DNA of 64,000 bases, taken from NCBI GenBank assembly GCA_036267955.1, contig DATAVB010000076.1:1-64000 (forward strand), in the 5' to 3' direction. The translations under genes and the position numbers were made by a program. Below, in pieces: positions 19,060 to 27,292 of this stretch (position 1 is its first letter; every line of letters starts with the position of its first letter). This stretch comes from DATAVB01 sp036267955. GTDB lineage: Bacteria > Actinomycetota > Actinomycetes > Mycobacteriales > QHCD01. The notes under the pieces were generated by a model. The model had not been told where the DNA came from, did no database searches, and saw only the letters and a list, made by a program, of their open reading frames with translations.

Positions 19060-20439
19060 TCAGCAGCCGATCAGCCGGCTGCCCAGGTACGCCTCGACGG
19101 CGTCCAGGCCCACCCGCTCCTGGCTCATCGTGTCGCGGTCGCGGATGGTCACGGCCTGGTCCTCGAGCGTGTCGAAGTCGACGGTGACGCAGAACGGGGT
19201 GCCGATCTCGTCCTGCCGGCGGTAACGCCGGCCGATCGCGCCGGCGTCGTCGAACTCCACATTCCAGTGCCGGCGCAGCATTGTGGCCAGATCCTTGGCC
19301 TTCGGCGACAGGTCCGCGTTGCGGGACAGCGGCAGCACCGCAGCCTTGACCGGCGACAACCGCGGGTCGAACCGCATCACGGTCCGCTTCTCCAGCTTGC
19401 CCTTCGCGTTCGGCGCCTCGTCCTCGACGTAGGCCTCCAGCATGAACGCGAGCATCGCCCGGTTGACGCCGAGCGCCGGCTCGATCACGTACGGCGTCCA
19501 GCGCTCACCCGACTCCTGATCGAAGTACGACAGGTCGACGCCGGAGTGCTGCGAGTGGGTCTTCAGGTCGAAATCGGTCCGGTTGGCGATGCCTTCCAGT
19601 TCGTCGAATTCCTTGCCGCCGAAATTGAAGCGGTATTCGATGTCGACGGTGCGCTTGGAATAGTGCGACAGCTTTTCCTTCGGGTGCTCATATAGGCGAA
19701 TGCTGTCCTTGGCCACGCCGAGATCGGTGAACCAGCGCACCCGCTCCTCGATCCAGTACTGGTGCCACTCCTCGTCCGAGCCGGGCTTGACGAAGAATTC
19801 CATCTCCATCTGCTCGAATTCACGGGTCCGGAAAATGAAATTTCCGGGCGTGATTTCGTTGCGGAAAGACTTGCCGATCTGGCCGATGCCGAACGGCGGC
19901 TTCTTCCGGGCCGAGGCCTGCACCAGCGCATAGTTGATGAAGATGCCCTGCGCCGTCTCCGGCCGCAGGTAGGCCAGCCCCGACTCGTCCTCGGTCGGGC
20001 CGAGGTGGGTGCGCAGCATTCCGTTGAACTGGCGGGGCTCGGTGAACGCGCCGCGGGTGCCGCAGTTGGGACAGACCAGATCGGCCAGTCCGTTTGCCGG
20101 CGGCTTGCCGTGCTTGGCCTCGTACGCCTCTTCCAGGTGGTCGGCCCGGAACCGCTTGTGGCACGAGCGGCACTCGGTCAGCGGGTCGGTGAAGGCGTTG
20201 ACGTGGCCGGAGGCCTCCCACACCTCGCGGGCCAGGATCACGCTGGAGTCCAGGCCGACGATGTCGTCCCGGCCGGTGATCATCGTCTTCCACCACTGGC
20301 GCTTGACGTTGTCCTTCAACTCGACACCGAGCGGGCCGTAATCCCAGGCGGACCGTTGGCCACCGTAGATTTCGCTGCAGGGAAAGACGAATCCCCGGCG
20401 CTTGGAGAGACTGACAAGAGCGTCGATGCGATCGGCCAC
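19060..20439 (-). CDS. glyS: glycyl-tRNA synthetase, single-chain type
   Basis: Charges tRNA-Gly with glycine (class II, eukaryote-like alpha2 type). The 459-residue length fits actinobacterial enzymes. Seen: GFVFPCSEIYGG (16-27), WDYGPLGVELK, zinc-like CRSCHKRF and CPNCGTRG pairs, motif 2 SFRNEITPGNFIFRTREFEQMEMEFF in separate pieces, and the motif 3 region GVNRAMLAFMLEAY. GTG 20439 follows GGAG at eight bases. It lies after three paralogous membrane-protein genes on the same strand, with its own 103-bp upstream gap. Confidence 0.95.
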   Translation of the reverse strand: MADRIDALVSLSKRRGFVFPCSEIYGGQRSAWDYGPLGVELKDNVKRQWWKTMITGRDDIVGLDSSVILAREVWEASGHVNAFTDPLTECRSCHKRFRADHLEEAYEAKHGKPPANGLADLVCPNCGTRGAFTEPRQFNGMLRTHLGPTEDESGLAYLRPETAQGIFINYALVQASARKKPPFGIGQIGKSFRNEITPGNFIFRTREFEQMEMEFFVKPGSDEEWHQYWIEERVRWFTDLGVAKDSIRLYEHPKEKLSHYSKRTVDIEYRFNFGGKEFDELEGIANRTDFDLKTHSQHSGVDLSYFDQESGERWTPYVIEPALGVNRAMLAFMLEAYVEDEAPNAKGKLEKRTVMRFDPRLSPVKAAVLPLSRNADLSPKAKDLATMLRRHWNVEFDDAGAIGRRYRRQDEIGTPFCVTVDFDTLEDQAVTIRDRDTMSQERVGLDAVEAYLGSRLIGC

Positions 20440-20542
20440 GAGAAATGCTCCATCCGGCTGGCGGTCGGCGGTGTGATCGGCGGTACCACAGACAGCTCGG
20501 GTACCACTCGATGTCGGAGGCGTCAGCGTACCCGGCGCCCGC

Positions 20543-21019
20543 TCAGGTCAGCGAACCAATACCGCAGACGCGGTCGTGACCGTTCTCTTCCAGGACAAAC
20601 AGGTCGAAGGACTTCGGCCCGGCGGCCCGGGTCTGCAGCGTCACGGCCACGGCGGTGCCTTCCTTGCCGTCACTCACCCGCCGCACCTTGCCCTTGTCCT
20701 GCACGGAGTAGCTCGTGATGTCCGTCGGGCCGACACCCAACTCCTTCGCCACCCCGGCCGAGTGCGGCTGGCTCGTCCGTTCGGCGGCACAGCGCCATTT
20801 GTCGACGTCCTTGCCGTCCCGGAAATCGGTCAGCAGCGTCTTGACCACGGCACTCGGACTGGCGTCCGGGTCCGGCTTGACGACGGTGAACAGCAGGATC
20901 GCACCAACGACCGCAAGGACGACCAGTACGACCGTGAGCACGATGGGCAGCCGCGACGGGGCGGCTGGGCCCGGTCGCGGCGGGCCGGGCGGTGGCGGTG
21001 GGCCGCCAGGTCCGGTCAT
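20543..21019 (-). CDS. single-pass membrane protein, third member of paralogue trio
   Basis: A 158-residue protein with a short Pro/Gly-rich cytoplasmic N-terminus, one membrane span (LPIVLTVVLVVLAVVGAILL) and an exported C-terminal domain beginning SPSAVVKTLLTDFRDGKDVDKWRCAAE and ending RVCGIGSL. Two cysteines in the exported part could form a disulfide. The layout matches the two genes upstream, resembling DUF4878/NTF2-like exported domains. ATG 21019 follows GGGAGGAGC. Function unknown. Confidence 0.75.
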   Translation of the reverse strand: MTGPGGPPPPPGPPRPGPAAPSRLPIVLTVVLVVLAVVGAILLFTVVKPDPDASPSAVVKTLLTDFRDGKDVDKWRCAAERTSQPHSAGVAKELGVGPTDITSYSVQDKGKVRRVSDGKEGTAVAVTLQTRAAGPKSFDLFVLEENGHDRVCGIGSLT

Positions 21020-21144
21020 CGGTGCTCCTCCCAGGAAACGCTGGCCGTCACAACGGCCTCGCAGCGAGTCCAGTGACCGACGATGATGACGCATTCGGCA
21101 CCGGTGCGCACGCGCGACCCGGCGCTTACGGCGGGCGGCTTCAC

Positions 21145-21675
21145 TCAGGAACCGGCTGCCGCTCCCAGCGGCGTTCCGCCGCCCAGGTCGCAGATCTTCC
21201 AGGTGCCGCCCTGCCGGGTCGCCAGCACCGTCACGCCGGAGGAGTCACCGTCCACATCGGTCAGCGTGAGGTCGACGTCGGCCTGGTCGCCGTGCGCCGT
21301 GGTCCGCTGGACGTGGAAATCCTTCAGCTGTGACATCAGGCTCAACACCACGCTGTTGGTGTCGGACTCGCTCATACCGGCACAGACGGCGTTCCGGGCG
21401 GCGGGAACGTCGGCGTCCCTGGCCGCGGTGAGGAAGGAGGTGACCGCATCTTTCGGCGAGAAGCCGGGCCGCCGGCCCGCGTCGTCGCGCCCCACGAACA
21501 CCGCGAGGCCGACAACGACGAGCGCCACGACAACGATCGCACCGAGCACGGTCGGCCGGGTACGGATATCCACAGTGGACAGCCAGTCCGAACGCGGCTC
21601 GGCCGGCTCCGGGGCGGGCTCCGGCAGGCTGACGATGGCCCGTTCAACCGGGCGCGTGTCAGACGTGATGGTCAC
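21145..21675 (-). CDS. single-pass membrane protein, second member of paralogue trio
   Basis: A 176-residue protein with an acidic proline-rich N-terminus, one span (VLGAIVVVALVVVGLAVFV) and an exported domain starting SPKDAVTSFLTAARDADVPAARNAVC and ending GGTWKICDLGG. The repeated pattern SPKxxVTSFLxAAxD plus late WKIC/WKVC is shared with the 21838-22731 protein. GTG 21675 follows GGGAG. No known function; a small exported NTF2-like fold is a guess. Confidence 0.78.
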   Translation of the reverse strand: MTITSDTRPVERAIVSLPEPAPEPAEPRSDWLSTVDIRTRPTVLGAIVVVALVVVGLAVFVGRDDAGRRPGFSPKDAVTSFLTAARDADVPAARNAVCAGMSESDTNSVVLSLMSQLKDFHVQRTTAHGDQADVDLTLTDVDGDSSGVTVLATRQGGTWKICDLGGGTPLGAAAGS

Positions 21676-21721
21676 GCGATCTCCCTGCTCGTCGGCGGCC
21701 CTGCATCGGCCGCCGTCCGGA

Positions 21722-21780
21722 TGAAATACAAACGACCGCGCCGTGGCTCTCCAATTCAGCGGAGAGCCACGGCCGGTCGG
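21722..21780 (-). terminator. strong intrinsic terminator between paralogues
   Basis: CCGTGGCTCTCC (21741-21752) pairs perfectly with GGAGAGCCACGG (21761-21772), extended by outer CGACCG/CGGTCG. On the minus strand the stem runs into TTTGTATTTC. It separates the first paralogue from the second. Confidence 0.85.
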
Positions 21781-21837
21781 TAGGGCTATCGGAGCGGCAA
21801 TCGGAAACGTCTGTTGACCGCCGCTGCCGTTCGCAGT

Positions 21838-22731
21838 CTAACCGTTGGCTTTGCTGGGGAATCCGCTGGGCAGGTCGGGGAAACCGCTGGGCAGGCTGGG
21901 CAGATTGCTGGGAAGCTTGCCCCCGCCGTTGCTCCCGCCATTGCTGCCACCGTTGCCGCCGCCCGTATCCGGCGAGGCGCTGCCGGAATCGAAGCAGACC
22001 TTCCAGTCGCCGCTCTCCTTCTTGGTGTTGAAGGTTGCCGGCTGATTGCTCGCCTTGCTGGTGGTGATGGACGCGGTGACGACGGCGGTGTCGCCGTTCT
22101 GCTTGACGCCCTTGATGGAGAAACTCTTCAGAGCTTCGCCGCCGATCGACGCGTTGCCCTTGATCTCGCTCTGGGACGCCTTGCACACCAGCTTCTTCGC
22201 GGCGCCGGCGTCGTTGTCCTTGGCGGCATTGAGGAAGGAGGTCACCACGCCCTTCGGCGAGGAGGTGTCCTTCTTGTCATTGCCCTTGAAGACGAAGAAG
22301 AAGAGAAGCAGCCCGACCGCGACGAGTACGAGCACACCGCCGCCGGCCAACCACGGCGCCTTGCTCTTCGACGGCGGGGCACCGTAACCGCCCTGCTGCG
22401 GGTACTGGCCGGGCTGCTGCTGGCCGTAAGGCTGTTGCCCGTATCCCTGCTGCTGGCCATAACCGGGCTGCTGCTGTCCGTACCCTGGCTGCTGCTGTCC
22501 GTATCCCTGCTGCTGGCCCGGCTGTTGCCCGTACCCCGGCTGCTGGCCCGGCTGTTGCCCGTACCCTGGCGGCTGCTGGCCATATCCCGGCTGTTGCCCG
22601 GGCTGCTGCTGGCCATATCCCGGTTGCTGGCCGTACCCGGGCTGCTGCCCAGGCTGCTGACCCGACGGGGGGCCGTACGGCGGCTGACCGCCCTGGTCTG
22701 GCGGCGGGCCGTAGCCAGGTGGGGTGCTCAT
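21838..22731 (-). CDS. membrane protein with Gln/Gly/Tyr/Pro-rich N-terminal repeat, first member of paralogue trio
   Basis: A 297-residue protein. Residues 1-125 are low complexity, built from YGQQPGQQPG-like repeats. One span follows (WLAGGGVLVLVAVGLLLFF), then an exported domain starting SPKGVVTSFLNAAKDNDAGAAKKLVC with a late GDWKVCF, and a Gly/Asn/Ser/Pro-rich tail. The N-terminal tract resembles disordered, phase-separating or anchoring segments known in actinobacterial membrane proteins. ATG 22731 follows AGGAG. It is the head of the trio and ends at an intrinsic terminator. Function unknown. Confidence 0.8.
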   Translation of the reverse strand: MSTPPGYGPPPDQGGQPPYGPPSGQQPGQQPGYGQQPGYGQQQPGQQPGYGQQPPGYGQQPGQQPGYGQQPGQQQGYGQQQPGYGQQQPGYGQQQGYGQQPYGQQQPGQYPQQGGYGAPPSKSKAPWLAGGGVLVLVAVGLLLFFFVFKGNDKKDTSSPKGVVTSFLNAAKDNDAGAAKKLVCKASQSEIKGNASIGGEALKSFSIKGVKQNGDTAVVTASITTSKASNQPATFNTKKESGDWKVCFDSGSASPDTGGGNGGSNGGSNGGGKLPSNLPSLPSGFPDLPSGFPSKANG

Positions 22732-22830
22732 GTCGTATATCTCCTGTCGATAACGTACGGCTTGCGAGTTCGCATTGTGGACGATCGGCTCATCCGATAA
22801 CGAACCGACCCGGCAAGCGTTACTGCCGGC

Positions 22831-23133
22831 CTATCGATGTCCGCCCTGCTCATCGGCGACTACGACCTCGAAGGCGGTCGCCTCGTTCCGTGCCGTCGAC
22901 AGGAACCTGCCAGCGTCGGCCCGGACCTCGACGCTGGACAGCGCCCGCCGGTAGGAGCCGGCACCCTCCCACTCCGTGCCGAGCACCCATTCGGTCGGCT
23001 CATCCGCCGCCCGCCCCAGCCAGCCCCGCCGGTAACCCGGCCGGTCGCGCAGCACGGCGAGCACGGCGCGCGCTGAGGCCAGAAAGGACTCCTCGCCGTC
23101 GGGTCCGGAGTCGAATCGGAACAACGCGATCAC
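22831..23133 (-). CDS. antibiotic-biosynthesis-monooxygenase-like (ABM) domain protein
   Basis: A 100-residue protein with the ferredoxin-like dimeric barrel pattern of ABM/YgiN proteins: VIALFRFD at the start, ARAVLAVLRDRPGYRRGWLGRA in two helices and strands, WVLGTEWEG and YRRALSS. Members include small cofactor-free oxygenases and heme-degrading proteins, so no reaction is claimed. GTG 23133 follows GGGAG at seven bases and is preferred to a longer frame with an unlikely N-terminus. It is divergent from the next gene. Confidence 0.75.
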   Translation of the reverse strand: MIALFRFDSGPDGEESFLASARAVLAVLRDRPGYRRGWLGRAADEPTEWVLGTEWEGAGSYRRALSSVEVRADAGRFLSTARNEATAFEVVVADEQGGHR

Positions 23134-23287
23134 AGAGCGGCTCCCGCGGATCACCCGGCGCGGCTGACGCGCCAGAATAGAGAACGCCAGAATAGGAGGC
23201 CGACGAGTCGGTCGATCGTCCGCGTCGATGGTCTGCGCTGACTTGACTTTATTGACTGAGCCGCGCCCATCCAGAAAGCTGCCGCAC

Positions 23288-23572
23288 ATGCCGTTGATCC
23301 CGCGTAACGCCGTCGAGGAGCGCAGTGCCGTGGTGCTGGTCTACCTGCGCGGCCTGCCCCGATGGGTCGTCGCCGCCGTCGTGGCGGCCCTGGTGCTCGG
23401 TGGCCTCTTCGCTCACGGCGCGGTCTCGGCCTTATTGCTACTGGTGATCGCCGCCGTCGCCGGCTGGTTGTGCTACCTCAGTTGGCCGCGGGCGGCTCCC
23501 CCGGCCCGGACCGCCCGGTGCGTCATCCTGCTGTTGCTCGTCGTTGTCGCGATGCTGCGCATCGCGATCTGA
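23288..23572 (+). CDS. small integral membrane protein
   Basis: A 94-residue protein with three hydrophobic segments (WVVAAVVAALVLGGLFA, AVSALLLLVIAAVAGWL, CVILLLLVVVAMLRI). A conserved-looking N-terminus PLIPRNAVEERSA precedes the first span. ATG 23288 is preferred over a frame extending to 23228. It resembles short actinobacterial membrane proteins of unknown function found near glycyl-tRNA synthetase genes. No binding or catalytic motif is visible. Confidence 0.7.
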   Translation: MPLIPRNAVEERSAVVLVYLRGLPRWVVAAVVAALVLGGLFAHGAVSALLLLVIAAVAGWLCYLSWPRAAPPARTARCVILLLLVVVAMLRIAI

Positions 23573-23678
23573 ACGCTCGCCCGAGTGATGCTCAGTTACG
23601 CGTGGAAAACACGAAACCAAGCCGCCCCTCGTACCCTCGAAGCAGGGCACCAAACGGACACGGATCTAGGGACTGCCT

Positions 23679-23921
23679 GTGGAGCCTGATCGCTCGGCAG
23701 TAGGCTGCGTCGGCTTGCTCACGGTTGCCACGCGAGGAGCGGACGGCCCAGGAGAGGTATTTCTGCGGATCCGAGGCGGATCAGAGAGCTATCTGGCGTG
23801 GTCGGACGAGCCGCTCGCGACGAACACCTGGGTACTGGTGGTCGAGTCGCGTGGGGCGCGTGCGGTCGATGTCGTTCAGTGGGTCGGCGAGCCCGACCTC
23901 CCGCTTGACCTTTTCGATTAG
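23679..23921 (+). CDS. NfeD-like OB-fold small protein paired with flotillin
   Basis: An 80-residue protein starting at GTG 23679 and lying 9 bp before the SPFH gene. Its beta-rich sequence (GLLTVATRGADGPGEVFLRIRGGSESYLAWSDEPL, then TWVLVVESRGARAVDVVQW) fits the soluble C-terminal OB domain of NfeD proteins, which usually partner flotillins. No membrane span or protease domain is present. The stop TAG is part of the next gene's ribosome site TTAGGAG. A TAGGGA box six bases before the GTG may be a -10 element. Confidence 0.72.
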   Translation: MEPDRSAVGCVGLLTVATRGADGPGEVFLRIRGGSESYLAWSDEPLATNTWVLVVESRGARAVDVVQWVGEPDLPLDLFD

Positions 23922-23930
23922 GAGTTCACG

Positions 23931-25076
23931 ATGTTCGGTTATCAGGTTCCGTCTCCCGATCAGGCGATGCTGATCGCGGGCGGCAAGGGCGCCCAGGGCA
24001 GCGCGCCGTTCCGAGTCGTCACCGGCCACGGCGCATTCGTCATCCCGTTCTTCCGCAAGGTGCGCTTCCTGACCCTCGCCATGTGCGAGGCCGAAGTGGC
24101 CGAGAACTGCGTCACCAAGCAGGGCATCGCCCTCAATGTTCGGGCCGTGATCGCGTTCAAGGTCGGCAACGACGAGGAGAGCATCGTCAACGCCGGACAG
24201 CGCTTTCTCTCCGACCAGACCCAGATGTCGGTGCTGGCCGGCCGGATCTTCTCCGGCCACCTGCGGTCGATCGTCGGCTCGATGACGGTCGAGGAGATCG
24301 TCACCGAGCGGCAGAAGCTGGCCACCGAGGTGCTCGACGGTTCCAAGGCCGAGATGGCCAAGATCGGGCTGTCCGTCGACGCGCTGCAGATCCAGTCGAT
24401 CGATGACCTGAAACTGGGCTACATCGCCGCGATGGCCGCGCCGCACAACGCCGCGATCCAGCGGCAGGCCCAGATCGCCCAGGCGCAGGCCAACCAGGCC
24501 TCGGCGGAGGCCGAGCAGGAGTCGCAGCGCAAGCAGGCCGAGTACACACGGCAGACGTCCATCGTGCAGGCGCAGTACAAGGCCGAAGTGGACAAGGCCC
24601 AGGCCGAGGCGGCCCAGGCCGGCCCGCTGATGCAGGCGCAGGCACAGCGCGAGGTCATCGCGGCCCAGACCGAGCTGGCCCAGCGTTCGGCCGAGCTGCG
24701 CCAGCAGCAGCTGGTCGCCGAGGTCGTCCGGCCGGCCGAGGCTGAGGCGGAGCGAGTCCGAATTCTGGCCCAGGCCGACGCGGAGAAGATGCGGGTGCAG
24801 GCCGAGGCCGCCGCTTCCAACGACCGGGTCGCGCTGGACCGGATGCTGATCGACCAGCTGCCGCAGATCGTGAAGGAAGCCGCCGGTGGGCTCGCCGGCG
24901 CCAACGTCAACATCCTGAACGGCTCGGACGGCATGGGAGAACTCGCCGCCGGCCTGGTCAGCCAGGGCCTGTCCATTCTGGAATCGGTGAAGAAGGGCCT
25001 GGCCACCTCGAACGAGGCGCCGCCGGCGGCCGACCAGCCCGCCATCACCGCGGACGGGTACAACAACGCTCGCTGA
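23931..25076 (+). CDS. SPFH-domain/flotillin-like protein
   Basis: A 381-residue membrane-scaffold protein of the stomatin/prohibitin/flotillin group. The N-terminal SPFH domain runs to about residue 170 (VVTGHGAFVIPFFRKV, QGIALNVRAVIAFKVG, GRIFSGHLRSIVGSMTVEEI). A long Ala/Gln/Glu-rich coiled coil (175-300) with EAEQES and AEAERVRILAQADAEK follows. There is no obvious N-terminal span, so attachment to the membrane is probably peripheral. It forms a two-gene unit with the NfeD-like gene and ends at a strong terminator. A role in membrane organisation or envelope stress is inferred. Confidence 0.9.
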   Translation: MFGYQVPSPDQAMLIAGGKGAQGSAPFRVVTGHGAFVIPFFRKVRFLTLAMCEAEVAENCVTKQGIALNVRAVIAFKVGNDEESIVNAGQRFLSDQTQMSVLAGRIFSGHLRSIVGSMTVEEIVTERQKLATEVLDGSKAEMAKIGLSVDALQIQSIDDLKLGYIAAMAAPHNAAIQRQAQIAQAQANQASAEAEQESQRKQAEYTRQTSIVQAQYKAEVDKAQAEAAQAGPLMQAQAQREVIAAQTELAQRSAELRQQQLVAEVVRPAEAEAERVRILAQADAEKMRVQAEAAASNDRVALDRMLIDQLPQIVKEAAGGLAGANVNILNGSDGMGELAAGLVSQGLSILESVKKGLATSNEAPPAADQPAITADGYNNAR

Positions 25077-25091
25077 ACCTGCACCGTCTGA

Positions 25092-25133
25092 CCGGGCTGC
25101 CCGAGGAATTCCCTTGGGCAGCCCGGTTTTCTC
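25092..25133 (+). terminator. intrinsic terminator of flotillin gene
   Basis: CCGGGCTGCCC (25092-25102) and GGGCAGCCCGG (25116-25126) form a perfect 11-bp stem followed by TTTTCTCT, 15 bp past the stop. Confidence 0.92.
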
Positions 25134-25205
25134 TGCACGCACTGGCCGTGTCGGAGATCCTTCCATCTCGAATCGTTCCATCCCGCGCTGGAAGGCGCTT
25201 TCCCG

Positions 25206-25269
25206 CGCCGATCTTGAAGATAAAGCCCCATGTATCGGACATCAGTGGGCGACAACTTCAAGATCGGCG
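25206..25269. repeat. long intergenic hairpin with 14-bp GATC-containing stem
   Basis: CGCCGATCTTGAAG (25206-25219) pairs perfectly with CTTCAAGATCGGCG (25256-25269). The interior also pairs in part (GCCCCA with TGGGC). It lies in a 515-bp non-coding gap (25077-25591) after the flotillin terminator. Confidence 0.75.
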
Positions 25270-25349
25270 AGCAATACGGCGGTTTGTGGGTTGCCGGGTC
25301 ATGCATGTTGGGCGGCGCGGCACCAGGTACGTCGGTCGAGCCTGGTTGG

Positions 25350-25496
25350 CCGATCAAAGCGCGCTTCACCCGGGCCGGCAGCTCACATCGCCGATCAAAG
25401 CGCGCTTTACCCGGGCCGGCAGCTCACATCGCCGATCAAAGCGCGCTTTACCCGGGCCGGCAGTGCTGACAGGCGGGTAAAGCGCACTTCGATCGG
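25350..25496. repeat. 41-bp tandem repeat with inverted tail copy
   Basis: A 41-bp unit beginning CCGATCAAAGCGCGCTT starts at 25350, 25391 and 25432 (2.8 copies). A partly inverted copy, CGGGTAAAGCGCACTTCGATC (25474-25494), follows, so the last unit can fold back on it. No gene or Cas signal is present. Confidence 0.8.
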
Positions 25497-25591
25497 AGCG
25501 ACCGCGGTCACCGGTGCAACGATCTGAGCGGCGGGGCGGGCACCGCGGCGCGCCACCGGCTCACCACCCGTAGAACTCGCCGATCCTGGCG

Positions 25592-27223
25592 CTAGTGGGC
25601 GGCGGGCGGGTCGAAGGGCACCTGCTGCTGGCACTGTGTTCCCTCGGCCGGCAGGGTCGCCTGTTCCAGGTAGTGGTTGACCGCGTTGTCGATGCAGGGC
25701 GACTCTCCACCGTAGGCGCCGTGCCCGTCGCCGACCATCGTCAGCAGCCGGGCATTGCCGAGCTGCCGGGTCAGGCTCTGCGCGGCCTTGTACGGAGTGG
25801 CCGGGTCGTAGGTGGTGCCGATGACCAGCACCGCCGGCGCGTCCGCGGCGGCGCGGAACGGTCCGCGGAAGACACCCCGCGGCTGGACCGGGTAATTGCC
25901 CCAGGCGCTTTCGCCATATCCGGCGAGGAAATAGGAGTGGTCGAATTCGTTCCACGACTGCTCACCGGCGGTCAGATACTGCTGCAGGCCAGGCGATTTG
26001 CGCTGGTCCAGTGCGCTGACCGCGAAGAATTCGTCCAGGTACGGCTGGTAGCTGCCGTCGTCCTTACGGCCGTAGAAACCGTCCGCGAGTTGCCGCAGTG
26101 GTGCGCCGGTTCCCGCCTCGGCCGCGGCCAGGGCGGCTCCGGTCGCCGACCAGGTCTCCTTGGAATGGAGTCCCTGGCCGAGCGCGACCCGGACGTCGTC
26201 GCCGTCGAGAGTGCGCTTTCCCACGGCGAGTGGCTTCGCATCGAGGCGGGTGATCAGCGCGTCCAGCGCCTCGCCCGGATCGGTCCCGCCGAAGTGCGAA
26301 CACGCCGGCTGATTCCCCGCGCAGGCCTGCAGGAAGCGCCCCACTTCGCGTTCCTGGGCGGCGGCGAGCGACGCGCGCAGAGTGATCGGGTGATTCGCGT
26401 ACTGGTCGGGGTCCAGCACGCCCTCCAGCGCCAGCGTCCGGTAGGAGCGCGGAAACAGGCTGGCGTACGTGGAGCCGAGAAATGTCCCGTACGAAAGGCC
26501 CAGGTACGAGAGTTTGCGGTCCCCCACCGCCCGCCGGAGCTGATCGAGATCCCGCGCCACATTGGCGGTCGAGACATAGGGCAGCACGCCGCTATTGCGT
26601 TGCTCGCAGCGCTGAACATAGCGCCGGTCGGTGTCGAGGAGTTTCTTCCGGTCGACGTCGAACGGGGTCATGAACGGCTCGCTGAACGGTCCGGCGGTCT
26701 CCTGGTCCACCGCACAGTCGATCGCCGGTGTGGACTCGCCGGTGCCGCGCGGGTCGAAGGTCACCAGGTCGAAGCGTTGGTTGAGGGTGGCGAAGAGCCG
26801 CTGCCCGTTCTTCTGGAGGGTCGTCACATTCGGGCCGCCCGGGCCGCCGAAGTTGACGAACAGCGAGCCAATCCGGTGCTTCCGATCCCGCGCGGGCAGC
26901 CGGGTGACCGCGAGGTCGAAGGTGCCCGCGCTCGCATCGTTGTAGTCCCGCGGCACGGTCGCGTCGGTGCACTGAAAGCCGGCCGCGTCCGGACACGCCT
27001 GCCAGGACAACTTCGGTACGGGCGGGCTCGAGGGCTGGGCGGCAGACGGACGGGTGGCAGACGGACGGGTGGCAGACGGACGGGTGGCAGACGGACGGGC
27101 GGCAGCGGCCGGGGCGGCAGCGGGACGGGCTGCGGCGGCGGCCGGCACGGCGGCGAGCGCGGCCGCCGCCAGGGCCAGCGGGACACCGCCGGCGCGGCGC
27201 CCGCGTCGGTTGAGGAAGGTCAT
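25592..27223 (-). CDS. exported alpha/beta hydrolase, tripeptidyl-aminopeptidase (TAP) type
   Basis: Secreted serine hydrolase of 543 residues in the SlpD/SlpE/TAP family, which trims short peptides from protein N-termini outside the cell. An N-terminal signal with RRGRR and an Ala-rich core ending near AAAARP is followed by an ATRPS linker repeat. The oxyanion loop GGPGG, nucleophile GLSYGTFLG, Asp in GTTYDPATP and His in VGDGHGAY are all visible, with a TAP-type C-terminal domain. ATG 27223 has an AGGA site close by; a GTG at 27256 is less likely. It is probably monocistronic. Confidence 0.88.
   Translation of the reverse strand: MTFLNRRGRRAGGVPLALAAAALAAVPAAAAARPAAAPAAAARPSATRPSATRPSATRPSAAQPSSPPVPKLSWQACPDAAGFQCTDATVPRDYNDASAGTFDLAVTRLPARDRKHRIGSLFVNFGGPGGPNVTTLQKNGQRLFATLNQRFDLVTFDPRGTGESTPAIDCAVDQETAGPFSEPFMTPFDVDRKKLLDTDRRYVQRCEQRNSGVLPYVSTANVARDLDQLRRAVGDRKLSYLGLSYGTFLGSTYASLFPRSYRTLALEGVLDPDQYANHPITLRASLAAAQEREVGRFLQACAGNQPACSHFGGTDPGEALDALITRLDAKPLAVGKRTLDGDDVRVALGQGLHSKETWSATGAALAAAEAGTGAPLRQLADGFYGRKDDGSYQPYLDEFFAVSALDQRKSPGLQQYLTAGEQSWNEFDHSYFLAGYGESAWGNYPVQPRGVFRGPFRAAADAPAVLVIGTTYDPATPYKAAQSLTRQLGNARLLTMVGDGHGAYGGESPCIDNAVNHYLEQATLPAEGTQCQQQVPFDPPAAH
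27046..27105. repeat. 15-bp in-frame coding repeat (ATRPS linker)
   Basis: GACGGACGGGTGGCA occurs four times in tandem inside the hydrolase gene (the last copy has C for T), encoding ATRPS units after the signal peptide. Copy number may vary by slippage without breaking frame. Confidence 0.85.
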
Positions 27224-27292
27224 GTCCTCAGCGTGTCGGCGGGTCCGCGCCGGCACATCAGTGGCAGCCCTGATGTCCGACCCTGAAATTGT

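Noticed and set aside
25350..25496. CRISPR array
   Set aside because: Whole 41-bp units are identical in tandem with no unique spacers, and no cas gene is present.
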